Assembly (NCBI GenBank): GCA_037176725.1
Contig: JAZBRS010000020.1
Coordinates: 100,148,501-100,212,500 of the forward strand
Length of the DNA: 64,000 bases
Reading direction: 5' to 3'
Source: Posidonia oceanica
Taxonomy: Eukaryota; Streptophyta; Magnoliopsida; Alismatales; Posidoniaceae
The notes under the pieces were generated by a model. It saw nothing but the letters and a program-made list of their open reading frames with translations. It was not told the origin of the DNA and made no database searches. A program made the translations under genes and the position numbers. Below, piece after piece: positions 1-10,452 of this stretch (position 1 is its first letter; every line of letters starts with the position of its first letter).

Positions 1-715
1 TGTCTGCTACTAAGGCTTTAGGCACCCCGAACCTTGCGATGATATTTCGATGTACGAATCGGCACAGGGTTGTGGCCTTGATGTTTGCAAATGCCTCCGC
101 TTCTGCCCATTTGGTGAAGTATTCTGTTGCTGTGAGGATGAAGGTGTTGCCCTTTCCATGATGGATGGGTCCCACCACATCGAAGGCCCACATAGAGAAA
201 GGCCATGGCGTTGATAAAGCGTGAAGCGCTGAAGTTAGAGCATGAATCTTGTTGGCATGCAGTTGGTAGCTCTTGCACCGCTTGACTTTACTTGCACAGT
301 CAGCTTCCATGGTAGGCCAGTAATACCCCATTCTGATTATCATTTTGGCCTTGAACTGGGAGTTGATGTGGCCCCCGTAGACTCCTTCATGTGTTTCTTT
401 GAGAATTTCGGCTGATTCAGATGCGTCCACACATCGGAGTTCAATCCCTAAGGGTGTTCTCTGGAAGAGTGTGCTGGCTTTGATGTAGTACGTTGTAGCC
501 ATCCTCCTCAATGCTTCTCTATCCTTAGGAGTTGCATAGGTCGGGAAGGTGCGATCTTGTACATAATTCTGTATGTCATAGTACCACGGATTACCATCAT
601 TGCTTACTTTTGTAGCTCCTTGATAACAAAGCTCTGTGCATATGACGCTTTTTTGGTTTAGTTCCTCCCTGAATTCCTGAACCCATTCTGCGACAGACCC
701 CACTGTTGGTGCGCT
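1..715 (-). pseudogene. E1 integrase, N-terminal zinc domain and start of catalytic core (cut by window edge)
   Basis: The minus strand reads continuously through an integrase zinc-binding region and the first part of the DDE core. Visible landmarks are HEGVYGGH (the two His), MEADCASKVKRCKSY, the core start FDVVGPIHHGKGN (first catalytic Asp) and IIARFGVP just before the left edge, where the second Asp falls. In the usual Tat form the Cys-rich part reads C..KRC..C; here the last Cys is Tyr (codon TAC at about 268), a substitution expected to damage zinc binding. The region is joined in frame to the archaeal RNase H upstream. An apparent 86-residue ORF at 18-278 is a wrong-frame shadow. Confidence 0.85.
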
Positions 716-1270
716 GATTTTTCGCACCGTGATGGATTGCTCGTTTGTCTCTGAACTGAAGGGAAACGAGGATGCCAATGAGGCCAATGAATCAGCCAGG
801 ATGTTGTTGCTTCTAAGTGCATGCACATATATTACTCTGTCAAACTTCTTCAATAAAGCTCTAGCTAGATTGCGGTATTCCTGCAGCTTTAGTGAGAGGG
901 TCTTGTATTTGTTGAGGACTTGTCGTATGACAAGCTGTGAGTCTCCAATTACTTTTAGCCTCCTTGCCCCTAGATCGAGAGCCATTCGGAGCCCTAAGAT
1001 GAGTGCCTCATATTCTACGATATTATTGCTTGCCGGAAAGAGTAGCTGGGCTGCAGCGGGGAGAACAACACCCTCCGGAGTGAGGAGTGTTGCCCTTATT
1101 CCGGTGCCTTGCGAGTTAAGTGCTCCATCGAAATGGAGGGTCCATTTTCTGATAAGTGGCATGACACTACTGATCGCCAGTATTTCCTCGTCTGGAAAAT
1201 CTGTTGATACTGGCTGATATCCTAACACAGGTAGCCCGGCGAGTTGATCCGCGATAGCTTACCCCTTGAC
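716..1270 (-). pseudogene. E1 second (archaeal-type) RNase H domain
   Basis: This is the extra RNase H that follows the ordinary one in Tat elements. On the minus strand the four acidic positions are present: LHFDGA, VEYEAL, GDSQLV and NNILADSLASLA. The domain continues without a stop into the integrase linker. It would degrade the RNA strand of the RNA/DNA hybrid during reverse transcription. A plus-strand ORF at 729-1217 (162 codons) lies exactly opposite and is a shadow. Assignment to the archaeal-type class rests on its position after a first RNase H and on the family pattern. Confidence 0.85.
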
Positions 1271-1790
1271 TGCCTTCTGAGTGATGAACTACAGGCCGAA
1301 CTCAGTGAGGAGCATTTGCCATCGTGCTAGCCTTCCGGACATTGCAGATTTCTCGAACATGTACTTGATAGGGTCCATCTTGGCTATGTAACAGACTTTG
1401 TGTGCTAGAAAATAGTGTCTGAGCTTCTGTGAGGCCCATACTAAGGCTAGGCAGTGTCTCTTGATCTGGGAGTACTTCCTCTTGTACTCAATGAATGTTC
1501 TGCTGAGGTAATAAACCACTTTCTCCTTTCTTCCAGTCTCATCGTGTTGTGCCAGGACGACACCCACTAAGTTATCAGTGACGGCCAAGTAATGTAGCAA
1601 TGGCCTCTCAGGGACCGGAGCAGTCAACACTGGAGGGTTGAGGAGGTAGAGCTTTAGATCATCGAAAGCCTTTTGACAGGTATGATCCCACTTGAATTCC
1701 GTGCCGCCTTTTAAAAGCTCATAGAATGGTCTACACTTTTCTGCATGCTGAGAGATGAATCTGCAGATAAACTGTAGCTCCCTATGAGTC
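1271..1790 (-). pseudogene. E1 RNase H domain following RT
   Basis: Ordinary gypsy RNase H region in a frame different from the RT upstream, so a frameshift lies near 1790. The frame is open through ERPLLHYLAV, VGVVLAQHDETGRKE, YYLSR and ending ARWQMLLTEFGL. The first part of this stretch is the thumb/connection region that links RT to RNase H (FISQHAEKCRPFYELLKG). The residues after QMLLTEFGL meet a stop before the second RNase H begins. Confidence 0.8.
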
Positions 1791-3183
1791 CTCTGAGTTC
1801 CTTGATATTCTTCGGCAGTGGCATGGCTGTTATAGCTTTAGCTTTGGTGGGATCCACTTCTATGCCCCTTTTGCTTACTATGAAGCCGAGTAGCTTTCCG
1901 GCAGTGACCCCGAAGACACACTTCTTGGGGTTCATCCTGAGGTTGTACTGGTCTGCTCTCCGGAGTACTCTTTCTAGTGCTTCAAAGTGTCCTTCTCTTG
2001 TTTTTGATTTTACTAACAAGTTATCCACATAGCACTCCATGTAATCATGTATCATGTCGTGGAAGATCGACATCATTGCCCTCTGATAGATGGCTCCAGC
2101 GTTCTTCAGTCCAAATGGCATGACTACATAGCAATAGGTCCCCCATGGGGTCGTAAACGAGGTCTTCTCTTGATCTTCTTTTGCGAGTTTGATCTGGTTG
2201 TATCCAGAGAAACCGACCATGAACGAGAGCATCTCATGGCCTGCGATGTTGTTTATGAGGATGTCTATATGTGGGAGAGGGAAATCATCTTTCGGGCATG
2301 CTTCATTGAGGTTTCTGTAATCAATGCACACGTGCACTTTACCATCTTTCTTCATTACTGGAATTATGTTTACGATCCACTCTGGATATACCAGAACTTT
2401 GATGAACTTTGCTTTATGTAACTTGTCTATCTCTTCTTTGACTTTCAGAGCGAGGTCTAGATGTAGACACCGGAGCTTCTGCTTTGCTGTCTTTGCGCCT
2501 AGCTTGAGAGGGAGCCTGTGCTCCACCAGTAGTGAATCAAGCCTGGACATTTCTCCGTAAGAGAAGGCCAGTACCTTCACATATCTTTTGAGTAGCTTCT
2601 CCATTCTGGCTTGTTCATTTGAGTTCAGGGCAGAGCTTATCCGAACTGGTCTTGGATCATCTTCAGAGCCTAGATTGATTTCTTCTGTTTCTTTAGCGGT
2701 AGCCTTAGTCTGCTCATCGTATTTCTTCATCATTTCTTCAAAAATGGCAGGGTCTACTAATTCTTCTTCATCTGGGTCTTCTTCTGTCTCCACCAGCTCG
2801 AAGATTTCATAGTTCCCAGTGCTTTTGCCGGTGATGTTCGACACTTCTTCTACCAGGAAGATGGCGTGCGACGTGGCTAGCTCCCGTGGTAATGCCGTGG
2901 TATAATGACATATTTTGACAATTTGGGTGATTGGCTCCTTCTTGTTTTGGCCTGCACGCTTAGCAAAGTGATTAGATGCTTTTTGTGAGGACATGGCGAC
3001 GGTTAGGCCGTCCCTGCCATGCCCTCGGCTACCTTCCCCACTATTAACTAAACTAGGAAGTAAATTATCGGAAAGTAAATTAAGCGAAAATAAAATGCAG
3101 GAATTGAAAGCGGGAAAGAAATTATTTACAAGAGTAGGGGGATTACCCCTAGGTTTGCCTCCGCGGTGGAGGCGGTGCGCCAT
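1711..3183 (-). CDS. E1 reverse transcriptase and upstream linker (catalytically dead)
   Basis: A 490-codon open frame. Residues about 1-75 translate a T-rich stretch that may be an intron (see findings); about 90-200 is an acidic linker; the RT palm and fingers follow (VCIDYRNLNEACPKDDFPLPHID, TPWGTYCYVVMPFGLKNAGA, NPKKCVFGV). Two catalytic positions are changed. Motif A, normally FMDGFSGYNQI in the lineage, has Val for Asp (FMVGFSGYNQI, about 2205-2215), and the YVDD box is YVDN (2020-2031). RT chemistry needs these aspartates, so the enzyme cannot work. The last 20 residues are out of frame after KELRGLIG, where the true frame shifts into the RNase H entry. Three plus-strand ORFs here are shadows. 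Confidence 0.85.
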   Translation of the reverse strand: MAHRLHRGGKPRGNPPTLVNNFFPAFNSCILFSLNLLSDNLLPSLVNSGEGSRGHGRDGLTVAMSSQKASNHFAKRAGQNKKEPITQIVKICHYTTALPRELATSHAIFLVEEVSNITGKSTGNYEIFELVETEEDPDEEELVDPAIFEEMMKKYDEQTKATAKETEEINLGSEDDPRPVRISSALNSNEQARMEKLLKRYVKVLAFSYGEMSRLDSLLVEHRLPLKLGAKTAKQKLRCLHLDLALKVKEEIDKLHKAKFIKVLVYPEWIVNIIPVMKKDGKVHVCIDYRNLNEACPKDDFPLPHIDILINNIAGHEMLSFMVGFSGYNQIKLAKEDQEKTSFTTPWGTYCYVVMPFGLKNAGAIYQRAMMSIFHDMIHDYMECYVDNLLVKSKTREGHFEALERVLRRADQYNLRMNPKKCVFGVTAGKLLGFIVSKRGIEVDPTKAKAITAMPLPKNIKELRGLIGSYSLSADSSLSMQKSVDHSMSF

Positions 3184-3744
3184 CGAGCGTTAGTCTGTGG
3201 CCCTGGCCCCTTCTTGTTAAGAGGGGCAAGGCCGTAGGTCGCTGAAGAGACAGGTGAGTTCACAGACGGGGTCGAAGTCCTCTGTTTCAGTGTCTTCAGT
3301 GGGAATTCTGGAGGAGTCGTTTGTTGAGACGTTCGGAGGCAGGGGAATTTCTGGAGAAGCGGGGAGAATGGCAGCAGGGACCTCTTTTGTGCAAGAGGTT
3401 GGTGCTTCTTTCTCGGGACTCGTCAGAATGCCGAGGATGACGGGAACTTCTTCTGGGTAGGGAGGAGAAGTTGGTGTTGTCTCGAGATCTGTTTGAGTGT
3501 CGAGGATGACGATGCTGGAAGCCTCTTCAGAGCTGTGAGAAGGAGTTGTTGCTGTTGTTGAGTCTGCCAGGATGTTAGGAACTGTGTCTGACTCTTATTT
3601 GTCATGTATTTGCAACCCGATTGATCTGAAATGGTTTGCTAAGGACCATGTCAGAGGTTTGCTTGGATTTGGATGCCCAAGGTATCCTAGCCCTGTACGA
3701 CTGCGCTCCTTAGGTGTCTCAAGCGTATCCTTCATTCCTTGCTC
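3184..3744 (-). other. E1 protease-to-RT linker, low complexity
   Basis: The minus strand encodes Ser/Thr/Pro/Glu-rich sequence in one frame and Gln/Ser runs in another, with stops, between the protease block and RT. No domain is recognisable. Tat elements usually carry a poorly conserved linker here, and in Ogre an intron is removed from this interval. Confidence 0.6.
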
Positions 3745-4929
3745 TTAACAGCCGAGTCCCTTCCCTGGGGTATACCCTATTTTGAGAAGAATCTCCCATG
3801 GCCTCTTCATGTGGTCCAGGTAATTGTATTGATTCATGTCAATACTCCGAGGGGTGATGATTTGCTTTACATTATTTACAGCCTTGGCAACAGAGTCCTT
3901 GATTGATGGTGCTGGCGTAGTAGTTGGGACTGTCACTAAGTGGGCCTCTGCTTCTATTGGTTCATCTCCCAGTATTTTGATTATCTTCCCTTGGTGAGGG
4001 AATTTCATGCATTGGTGGTGCAGGGAGGTGACTGCCTAGATTTCTTCAATCCATTGGCGTCTCAAAATGAGTCGATACGAGATTGATGCATCGACTACTA
4101 TTAGTTCAGTTTCTGTTTGAAGAGGACCAATGGTGACTCCAGCGGTGATTTTCTCCAGAGCTATCTTCTTGTTGTTGTCATACCCTGATACAGTTAAGGC
4201 TATTGGGCATAATTTAGACTTTGTTAGCCCAATCAACCGCAAGGTATCTAAAGAACACACATTCAGGGTTGCCCCTGTGTCTACAAGCACACCACAAAGT
4301 TTCTGATCATTTATTACAACTGTAACACTCAGGGGCAGAGTCCTCCTTTCAGGAGGAGCTAGCTCGGAGCCAGTGAAGAAGACCGTAGGTTCGATAAATA
4401 TGGCAGTTGCAATGGCTGCCAGAGTTTCAGCAGGCATGTCCTCCGGTACATGAGCTTTCTTCAGCACTTCCATCAGGATGTCTCGATGCTTTTTTGAGGC
4501 TTTGATTAGCCCGTAGATGGAGATCTTCGCCTGCATCTTCTTGAGCTGTTCCAAGACATCAAATGTGCCCTCCATTCTTTGGGGAATGTGAAATTCTTGG
4601 CGAGGCAGGGACATGGCTTGCTCGGCATTAGGTGGAGGCAGTGTGACCTGGTTGGAGATTCGCCCTACTCTGGTGATGGGGGCTTGTTGAGCTTGATTGT
4701 GCCCTTCTCTAGCAGAGACAGATTTAAGCAGAGACATAGGCCTTCTGAGGAGAGACTGCCCCTGATTTACGGGCAGATGGAATGAATCCAGCTGTGGAGG
4801 TCTTTGAGTCTGAGTATACCCTTGGATGGCTTGAATGTCCATGAGCTGCTGAAATCCCTGAATGCTGGGGGCATCATCATCCCAGTCATCTATCCAGCCA
4901 CATGTGCCGTCTGGTGGTGAACCTCCCAT
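3745..4929 (-). pseudogene. E1 second retropepsin (PR2) with conserved upstream helix block
   Basis: Open from 4929 to a stop at 4034-4036, then continuing in the same frame to 3745. It starts with a Tat-type Gag/Pro segment (AKISIYGLIKASKKHRDIL, HVPEDMPAETL), then ELAPPERRTLPL, then a retropepsin with active-site LVDTGATLNVCSL (about 4268-4296) and flap/C-terminal YRLILRRQWI. The domain repeats the layout of PR1 (4890-6251) about 1 kb upstream, so E1 has two proteases in tandem. The frame differs from PR1, so one frameshift separates them near 4900-4930. The final part, MKFPHQGKIIKILGD, matches the PR1 tail LLKFKFQGEVITIK in position. Confidence 0.8.
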
Positions 4930-6251
4930 GTGAAATCATTTAAATAGGACCTCCAGATCATTGCCAGGTCCGTCTCATGATCTATTTTGATGGTGATCAC
5001 TTCCCCTTGGAACTTGAATTTTAAGAGCTGATGTGTCGGGGATGCGACGGCACACATCTCCGCCAACCAGGATCTTCCCAGGATTAATGGTTCTGCCAAT
5101 TCATGCTCCATCACCACCACGTCGGTAATGCTGGTGAGGGGGCCAATAGTGATTGCTAGCTGAACCGTCCCTATCGCCTCAGTCTGACTGTTGTCAAAGC
5201 CCTTGCAGAAGAATTTTTGCTTGGTGATTTCTTCTTCTTCGACGTCTAAGTAGTCAAGTGTATTTAGCGAGCATGCACTCCGACTAGCCCCTGTGTCTAC
5301 AAGTATGCCAAGGAGGAGGTAACCATTAACGTCCACAGTGATAATCAAGGGACGGAGGCGTTCCTCTGGAGCGGGTAATTCCGAGTCTTTGAAGACTATG
5401 TTCCTCCGCTCGAATCCGGTAATGATTTCTCGAGACAGTATAAAGGGATCTACCTCGTTGTTCAGCTCATGTGGTTGTCCTTCTCTTGGGAGGAAGTTGA
5501 AGCATTTGAGGAGTGCCAGGTTATTCGCCTTATCTTCTCTGCATTGTGTTACTTCCATCAGGGATTCCCATTCTATGGACCCCTCTTCAAAGCATATTTC
5601 TGGCTCCTCTCTTTCTGCGATAGATGAGACTGGCTCTAGATCCGACTCTAGCAGGTGTATGGTCACGGATTCAGCCTCTGGTGGACTGCCCCTTGCCTCT
5701 AGAGATGCCACTAGATGATTGGGCAAAGGATTCTGGTGTATTTGCAGCTTGTGCTGTCCTGTCCCGACCTCTTTTAGCCTATCTTTGAGGGCTGACCACA
5801 TTATTTCCCCTTTATCATTCAGGTCATATATCTTATCCTTCAACACGAAGCATTCCTTGAGGGTATGTCCATTTTTTTGATGATATGCACAGTACTTGGA
5901 CATGTTCATGTTGGGAGCATTTGGCTTTGGCACTGGGAGCTGCAAGTCTCCACTTTCGACTAGTATCCTGAAGATGTCTGGGATTACTTCTGGAAGTGGT
6001 GGGTAGCTCCGCCTTCTTGGCCCTCTGAGTGCCTGTGGTGGAGGAACACTGTGATAGCTCCTCTGCCCCTGTGGTGGTGCTCTGTATTGATTGTTTGTCC
6101 GCCCCTGTTGGGCATTCATAGGGAAATTGGGGCGCTGGGGTTGGAACTGTAGAAGTGGCTGCCTCTGTGGTTCTGCTTGTTGGAATTGAGGCTGCTGGAA
6201 ATGTTGTCCCTTCCATCCCCTTTGATTCTGTTGAGTGGACAGCTGTGCCAT
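4890..6251 (-). CDS. E1 Gag C-terminus (nucleocapsid) plus first retropepsin (PR1)
   Basis: A 453-codon open frame in the same frame as the capsid ORF upstream, separated from it by one stop near 6292. Residues 1-90 are Gln/Pro-rich; about 120 holds a zinc-knuckle-like CAYHQKNGHTLKEC (about 5870-5905) that binds RNA in this lineage; residues about 290-440 are an aspartic protease with LVDTGASRSACSL (5281-5308) and LILGRSWLAE. The protease cuts the polyprotein. It is followed out of frame by a second protease domain. The Met at 6251 is just the first after the stop; the true start is the gag ATG at 7675. Confidence 0.8.
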   Translation of the reverse strand: MAQLSTQQNQRGWKGQHFQQPQFQQAEPQRQPLLQFQPQRPNFPMNAQQGRTNNQYRAPPQGQRSYHSVPPPQALRGPRRRSYPPLPEVIPDIFRILVESGDLQLPVPKPNAPNMNMSKYCAYHQKNGHTLKECFVLKDKIYDLNDKGEIMWSALKDRLKEVGTGQHKLQIHQNPLPNHLVASLEARGSPPEAESVTIHLLESDLEPVSSIAEREEPEICFEEGSIEWESLMEVTQCREDKANNLALLKCFNFLPREGQPHELNNEVDPFILSREIITGFERRNIVFKDSELPAPEERLRPLIITVDVNGYLLLGILVDTGASRSACSLNTLDYLDVEEEEITKQKFFCKGFDNSQTEAIGTVQLAITIGPLTSITDVVVMEHELAEPLILGRSWLAEMCAVASPTHQLLKFKFQGEVITIKIDHETDLAMIWRSYLNDFTWEVHHQTAHVAG

Positions 6252-7675
6252 GCTTCCTGTGACACCTTCTACTGTATGTCTTGTAGTCTTCTTTCAGTCC
6301 TTTCCCTCGAGCTCCAGGAACGGCAGCTCTTCTCTATTGCGCATAACCTTCGCGACCTGCTCGTACAACTGCGGATAGGTGTGGAAGTCACCTACCAACA
6401 GTCTAGTCCTGAGTGCTCCCGTGGTGTTTCTTGCTATGATCTCCACGACTTGGCCTTCAGCTATATAGCACTCTGACCGAGCGGCCATATCCCTCCATCT
6501 GCTAGCGAAGGTGACGAAGTCTTCATTGGGTCTCATCTTCTCAGCAGTGAGGTCGCCTGCAGTGGGTTTGTGTGGCACCCGATGACTGTATTGATTCAGG
6601 AATTTTTCTTCCACTATCCTGAAATCTTGGAGATCGTAAGTTGTAAGGGTGTCAAACCACTTTAAGGCTTCTCCCTCAAGCATCTTGAAGAAGAGATATG
6701 CAATGAGCCCAACGTCATAACGGTATGGCAGAGTGTCCATGGTGAAGGCAGCTAGGTGATTCCTGGGATCCTCTGTTCCATTATACCTCCTCATTTTCGG
6801 CATTTTAAACCTCGGGGGAAGGGTGAAGTGTGGGAACTTGGAGGTGTCATAGTCGATTGGTGCTTTTGATGTGACTCCAGCCTCTGCCAATGCTTCAACG
6901 ATCATCCTCTTGAGGTCCGCCCCTGGTGCGACATGTTGCCCCTGGCTTGGGTGCCCGTGTGTCTGTTGGAATGGTGGTAGTGATGGGTTATGTTGTGGGG
7001 GAAAGAATGATGATTGGGGTTGAGTATGGTAGTATTGTGTGTTGATAGGAGGATGTTGTGGATGGAAGAGCGATGATTGGGGTGGAGTAGGGTAGTATTG
7101 GGTGTTATCGGGAGGTTGTGATAAGTAGTGAGTTGTATATGGCGGGGTTGGATGGATGAAAGGGTAGGTGGGTGTTGCGTGGTATTGTGGGAATGGACCT
7201 TGGGTAGGGAAGTTCATGGTAGGGTTTGGTATGGCATGCGTGTAGGTTGGTGTAGGGAATGAATTGTTGTGGTGGTTCGGACAGCAGTGTCCTTGGAGGT
7301 TTGATATTTGTGGGTCATTGTATGAGAGGTGTTGTTGAGCCAGAGATCGCCGGACCTCGTCAGCTTCTTCCTCAATTGGGTAGGAAGTAGTTACGACGGG
7401 AAGCACAACGTGGGAAGTCGCTTTAGGATGTGTAAGTTCGAGCAGGGCGTTCCATTTTTGGGAATTATCCACCTCCCTTCCCTTTTCGTTTGCGTCAGTG
7501 TTGTAGTTGAAGGGGATGGAGACATGCGGGAACCTCTGTCGGTCAGTTGCTCATGCGAAACCAGGGTTCCTGGCCCTTCTGCTTGTGAGGTTGAGGCATT
7601 GAGGAAGATCCCATTCGGGCCTGTGGCCGTTTGCTCCATGGAGGTTGAGACGGAAGACGTGCCAATGTACTCCAT
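6252..7675 (-). pseudogene. E1 Gag (capsid region), frameshifted
   Basis: Starts MEYIGTSSVSTS at 7675, matching the E2 gag start at 27966. A frameshift between 7391 and 7472 moves the frame, after which 392 codons are open. The N-terminal part is a Pro/Gln/Tyr/His-rich repeat region (about 6900-7300), followed by the retrotransposon gag domain: FPHFTLPPRFKMPKMRRYN, YLFFKMLEGEALKWFD, NEDFVTFASRWRDMAARS and TTGALRTRLL. A stop near 6292 separates it from the nucleocapsid. Gag forms the virus-like particle that packages element RNA. Confidence 0.85.
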
Positions 7676-8989
7676 TATAAGACTATTTTTTTTTTGTTTC
7701 TTGTTTCTTTCCTTTTTTTTCTTTCTTTTTCTTCTTTTTTCTCTTCTTTTTTTTTTTTCTTTTTCTTCTCTTTTGAAACTATTACAGAAGATTCACAAAG
7801 GAGATTACAGACTCAAACACACTAGTTAATGCGGACTCAAAAAAAAAAAAAAGAAAAATGGAAAATAACAGAAACAGTTTGTACCGATGCTCCTGCAACC
7901 TGTGAACAGTAACAATTAAATCCCTGCAATCAAGGCACTCTAAAACGTAACGTTTTCCTTGTAGTCGCTTATATGTCAAGTGGCTAAACAAGTCGCCTGT
8001 TGTAAAGGCGATTGAGCGAGGCGCCTTCTGAACAGGCGGTTGTGCCTCTATTCTTCTAGCAAACCAGGTCTATCTTGGACAGACCGCGCAATAAATAGGA
8101 AAAAGGAAATTCACGTCTCAGACAGAGCGTCGATCTTACTAGTTCAGGTGTTTAATTAGTTGATTAATTAAACCTACATGTGTCACAAATAAATGGGATT
8201 TTTGGCGTACAGGTACCACTCTTTGACCTTCTTCAGGGTCCACCAAGAGGGCCTAGATGGTGGATTTGTCTCTCTAAAGAGGGACCCACCACCTAGGATT
8301 CTGTCCTTAGGATCGGCACTTAGCAAACCACAAAACAGTAAATAAACACAGAATATTAGAGTGTCAAGTATCTACGAAGGATTATTATTGACTCAGGGAG
8401 AAGAAGGAGTCAATAATAACACCGTAGGACACCTTGAGATCTTGATCTAACTATTACAACCAACACTGAGTATGGGAAAGCGACTTGCACTGGCCCGGGT
8501 TCGCTCAGGTTGATTGTTGTAGTTAGATAAAGATTCCTTCAAGGAACTTTATCTCTAATATCAGAAAATAGTTTCCACCTTAAGGGTGGACACAAACAAT
8601 CCTAGAAACCGTTAGAAAACGAAAATACAATGGACAGAAATGATTTTCTGATTTTTTTTTATGCGACTGCAGATCTAAAACACAATGCAATTTACAAAAA
8701 AAGCTACTGATCTGCAGTGAAACGGACTCGGACTAAGTCACCTGTGATGATGGCGCCCCTATCAATCGCTACACAGTGGTGCGACTAGGACAGGCGCTCC
8801 TTAAAAAGGCAGCTCAGTTCCAGAGTCTTTTGACCTCAGTAAAACCGACCCAATTGTTGAAGCTATGGGTTTGGGTGTTGTGAAAACCTACACGCACGAT
8901 TCCCCAAATCGAAAACTACACCTAGATCTATAACAATAATGGAAAGAAGGTAAAGGAATCACTTACATAGCACGGGGGGTGGCAAAAAC
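7676..8989 (-). other. E1 5' leader (untranslated) with polypurine tract
   Basis: About 1.3 kb between PBS and gag with no coding. It aligns in order with the E2 leader (26656-27965): shared blocks include the stretch around 8218-8312, matching 27402-27510 in reverse complement, and the CCTTAAGGGTGGA block near 8575. Immediately upstream of gag, 7681-7776 is almost pure pyrimidine on the plus strand, hence purine-rich on the sense strand. E5 has a comparable tract before its gag. Confidence 0.7.
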
Positions 8990-9010
8990 CGAGTCCCACC
9001 GTGATCGCCA
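8990..9010 (-). promoter_or_regulatory. E1 primer binding site (tRNA-Arg type)
   Basis: The minus strand reads TGGCGATCACGGTGGGACTC, five bases inside the LTR end. TGG pairs with the CCA tail, and the remainder is the complement of an acceptor/T-arm ending GTGATCG. From memory this fits a plant tRNA-Arg, the primer used by Ogre/Tat elements. The same site is at 26634 (one base changed, TGC) and 51065. Confidence 0.75.
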
Positions 9011-9015
9011 ACATC

Positions 9016-10452
9016 TGTGGATGTGGATTTGGGGGTGCCTGGAATGAAGGTGCCGGCGCTTCCATGACGTCGACAGCTTGATGTGATCGCCACTCGTCGA
9101 TGGACTGACAAGACGCCTTGGGGGAGATGATGAAGATGCAGGTACCCGAATCACTAGATCGATGGCAGGATGTCGTCTAGCGGCCTCCTTGTGCCATGTA
9201 AGCGTTGTTCCTTTCCTTTGAAACAAATGGAAATAAAAGATCTAGATTAGTTTAAGTGTAGTAAACAGTAGTAGAAATAAGCAGAAAAATAACATAAACG
9301 AACGAAACTAACACTAACCAGGGGTTATTCCCCGCATGCACATGATATGGGTCCTATGCTAAGGAATGCAATATGAAAGAAAAAAAGAGTAATTGGAATG
9401 AGGTACTTCCATCACCCTCGTGCTGTATGCAGTGACGTAGAAGTGGAGGTACGGTTGGAGCTCTGGCTTGGCTCAAGATCTTTGGGATCAAAGATTTTTG
9501 GATCAAAGGTAGAAGCTAGGATTCCTCTTTTGAAGGTGGAAGCTAGGGTTTTCGGATTGAAAACTCTAACTCTTTGAAGGTGGAAGCTTAAAAGAAATCT
9601 GAAGGAAATCTCTCTCTTTAGCTCTCTCCAAAATAGGTTTTTCTCCAAATTGGCCGGGGGGACCCAAGTATTGACGTACGAGGTCTATTTATAGGCTCAG
9701 GGGATGTGGGTGGTTCACACCTAGAAGCTTCTAGAAGAAAAGTGACAGTTATTGTCAGTTGCCGCATATGTCGGCGACTAAGACCAGCAACTGCTCAAGC
9801 ACTCGTGGGAAAACCGTGGAAATTCCGTTCGATGGAGGCCATGACTGTTAGTCGCCGGTTATGTTGGCGTCTATTGGTCGAGGGGATCGTGGGAAAAGAC
9901 TGTTGCAGTTCCATGACCATTAGTCGCTGGTTATGTTGGCATCTAATAGTCGGTGGGATAGTGGGAAACAACCGTAAAAAATAACTGCAAGAGGCGGTTA
10001 AAGGAGCTCATGATAGTTAGTCGCCTGCTACGATGACGTCTAGGTTAGTCACCTATTTAAAGGGCGTCTATCCATGTCGCCTCCCTAGCTGGCAACTAGC
10101 AAGCTCAGTTCATTCCTAGCTTTAGCTCTTAGGTTCTATCCAGAGAAAACATGATAAAAGGCTGGGAAACTTCAGATAGTGTATGAAATCATGAAGACAT
10201 CTTCTCTAACTCAAATCTGCCATGAATCTGAGTAAAAATAAAGGACACTCGAGGTACTCGAACTTGTTGTGAATCTGAGTGCGTCAGCTCTGCCATAGCC
10301 AACAACCTGAGTCAAGTAGGATTAAGCAATGCTTCGAAGAAATTACGGAAGGTCTGGGAAATGTGTTATCAACACTTAGACATGTGATTTGGGGCGCCTC
10401 AAGGTCCCTATCTTAAAAGAACTCTCAGAAATGCGAAAATGGGATATCTACA
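9016..10452 (-). repeat. E1 5' LTR (1437 bp)
   Basis: Begins TGTAGATATCCC (10452, minus) and ends ATCCACA (9016). It aligns along its length with the two E2 LTRs. A TATA box (TATAAATA, minus, 9687-9694) marks the U3/R promoter; transcription would start about 25-30 bases downstream. U3 contains about four tandem copies of a roughly 80-bp unit (about 9740-10070), each holding an imperfect inverted repeat of the TAGACGCC / GGCGACTA type. Confidence 0.85.
9687..9694 (-). promoter_or_regulatory. TATA box of E1 LTR
   Basis: TATAAATA on the minus strand inside the LTR, equivalent to 31064-31071 in the E2 3' LTR. Confidence 0.65.

Larger units (their letters stand above)
1..10452 (-). mobile_element. 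E1: Ty3/gypsy Tat-lineage LTR retrotransposon, 5' half
   Basis: Minus-strand element read from its 5' LTR (right) to the integrase cut by the left window edge. The order LTR, PBS, leader, gag, protease, RT, RNase H, second RNase H, integrase is the Tat/Ogre order; the second RNase H is the lineage marker. The 5' LTR starts TGTAGATATCCC and is followed by a PBS that fits a tRNA-Arg 3' end. Flanking bases to the right of the LTR are CATAC, but the other target duplication lies outside the window. The reading frame is broken by at least three frameshifts and several stops, and RT has lost catalytic residues, so the copy is dead. Element E2 (25164-31744) is the same family in the opposite orientation. 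Confidence 0.9.

Noticed and set aside
729..1217. 162-codon plus-strand ORF
   Set aside because: Lies exactly opposite the E1 archaeal RNase H, whose acidic motifs are on the minus strand.
8990..9010. tRNA gene or fragment
   Set aside because: Similarity to a tRNA 3' end is only the primer binding site; no cloverleaf follows, and the same holds at 26634 and 51065.
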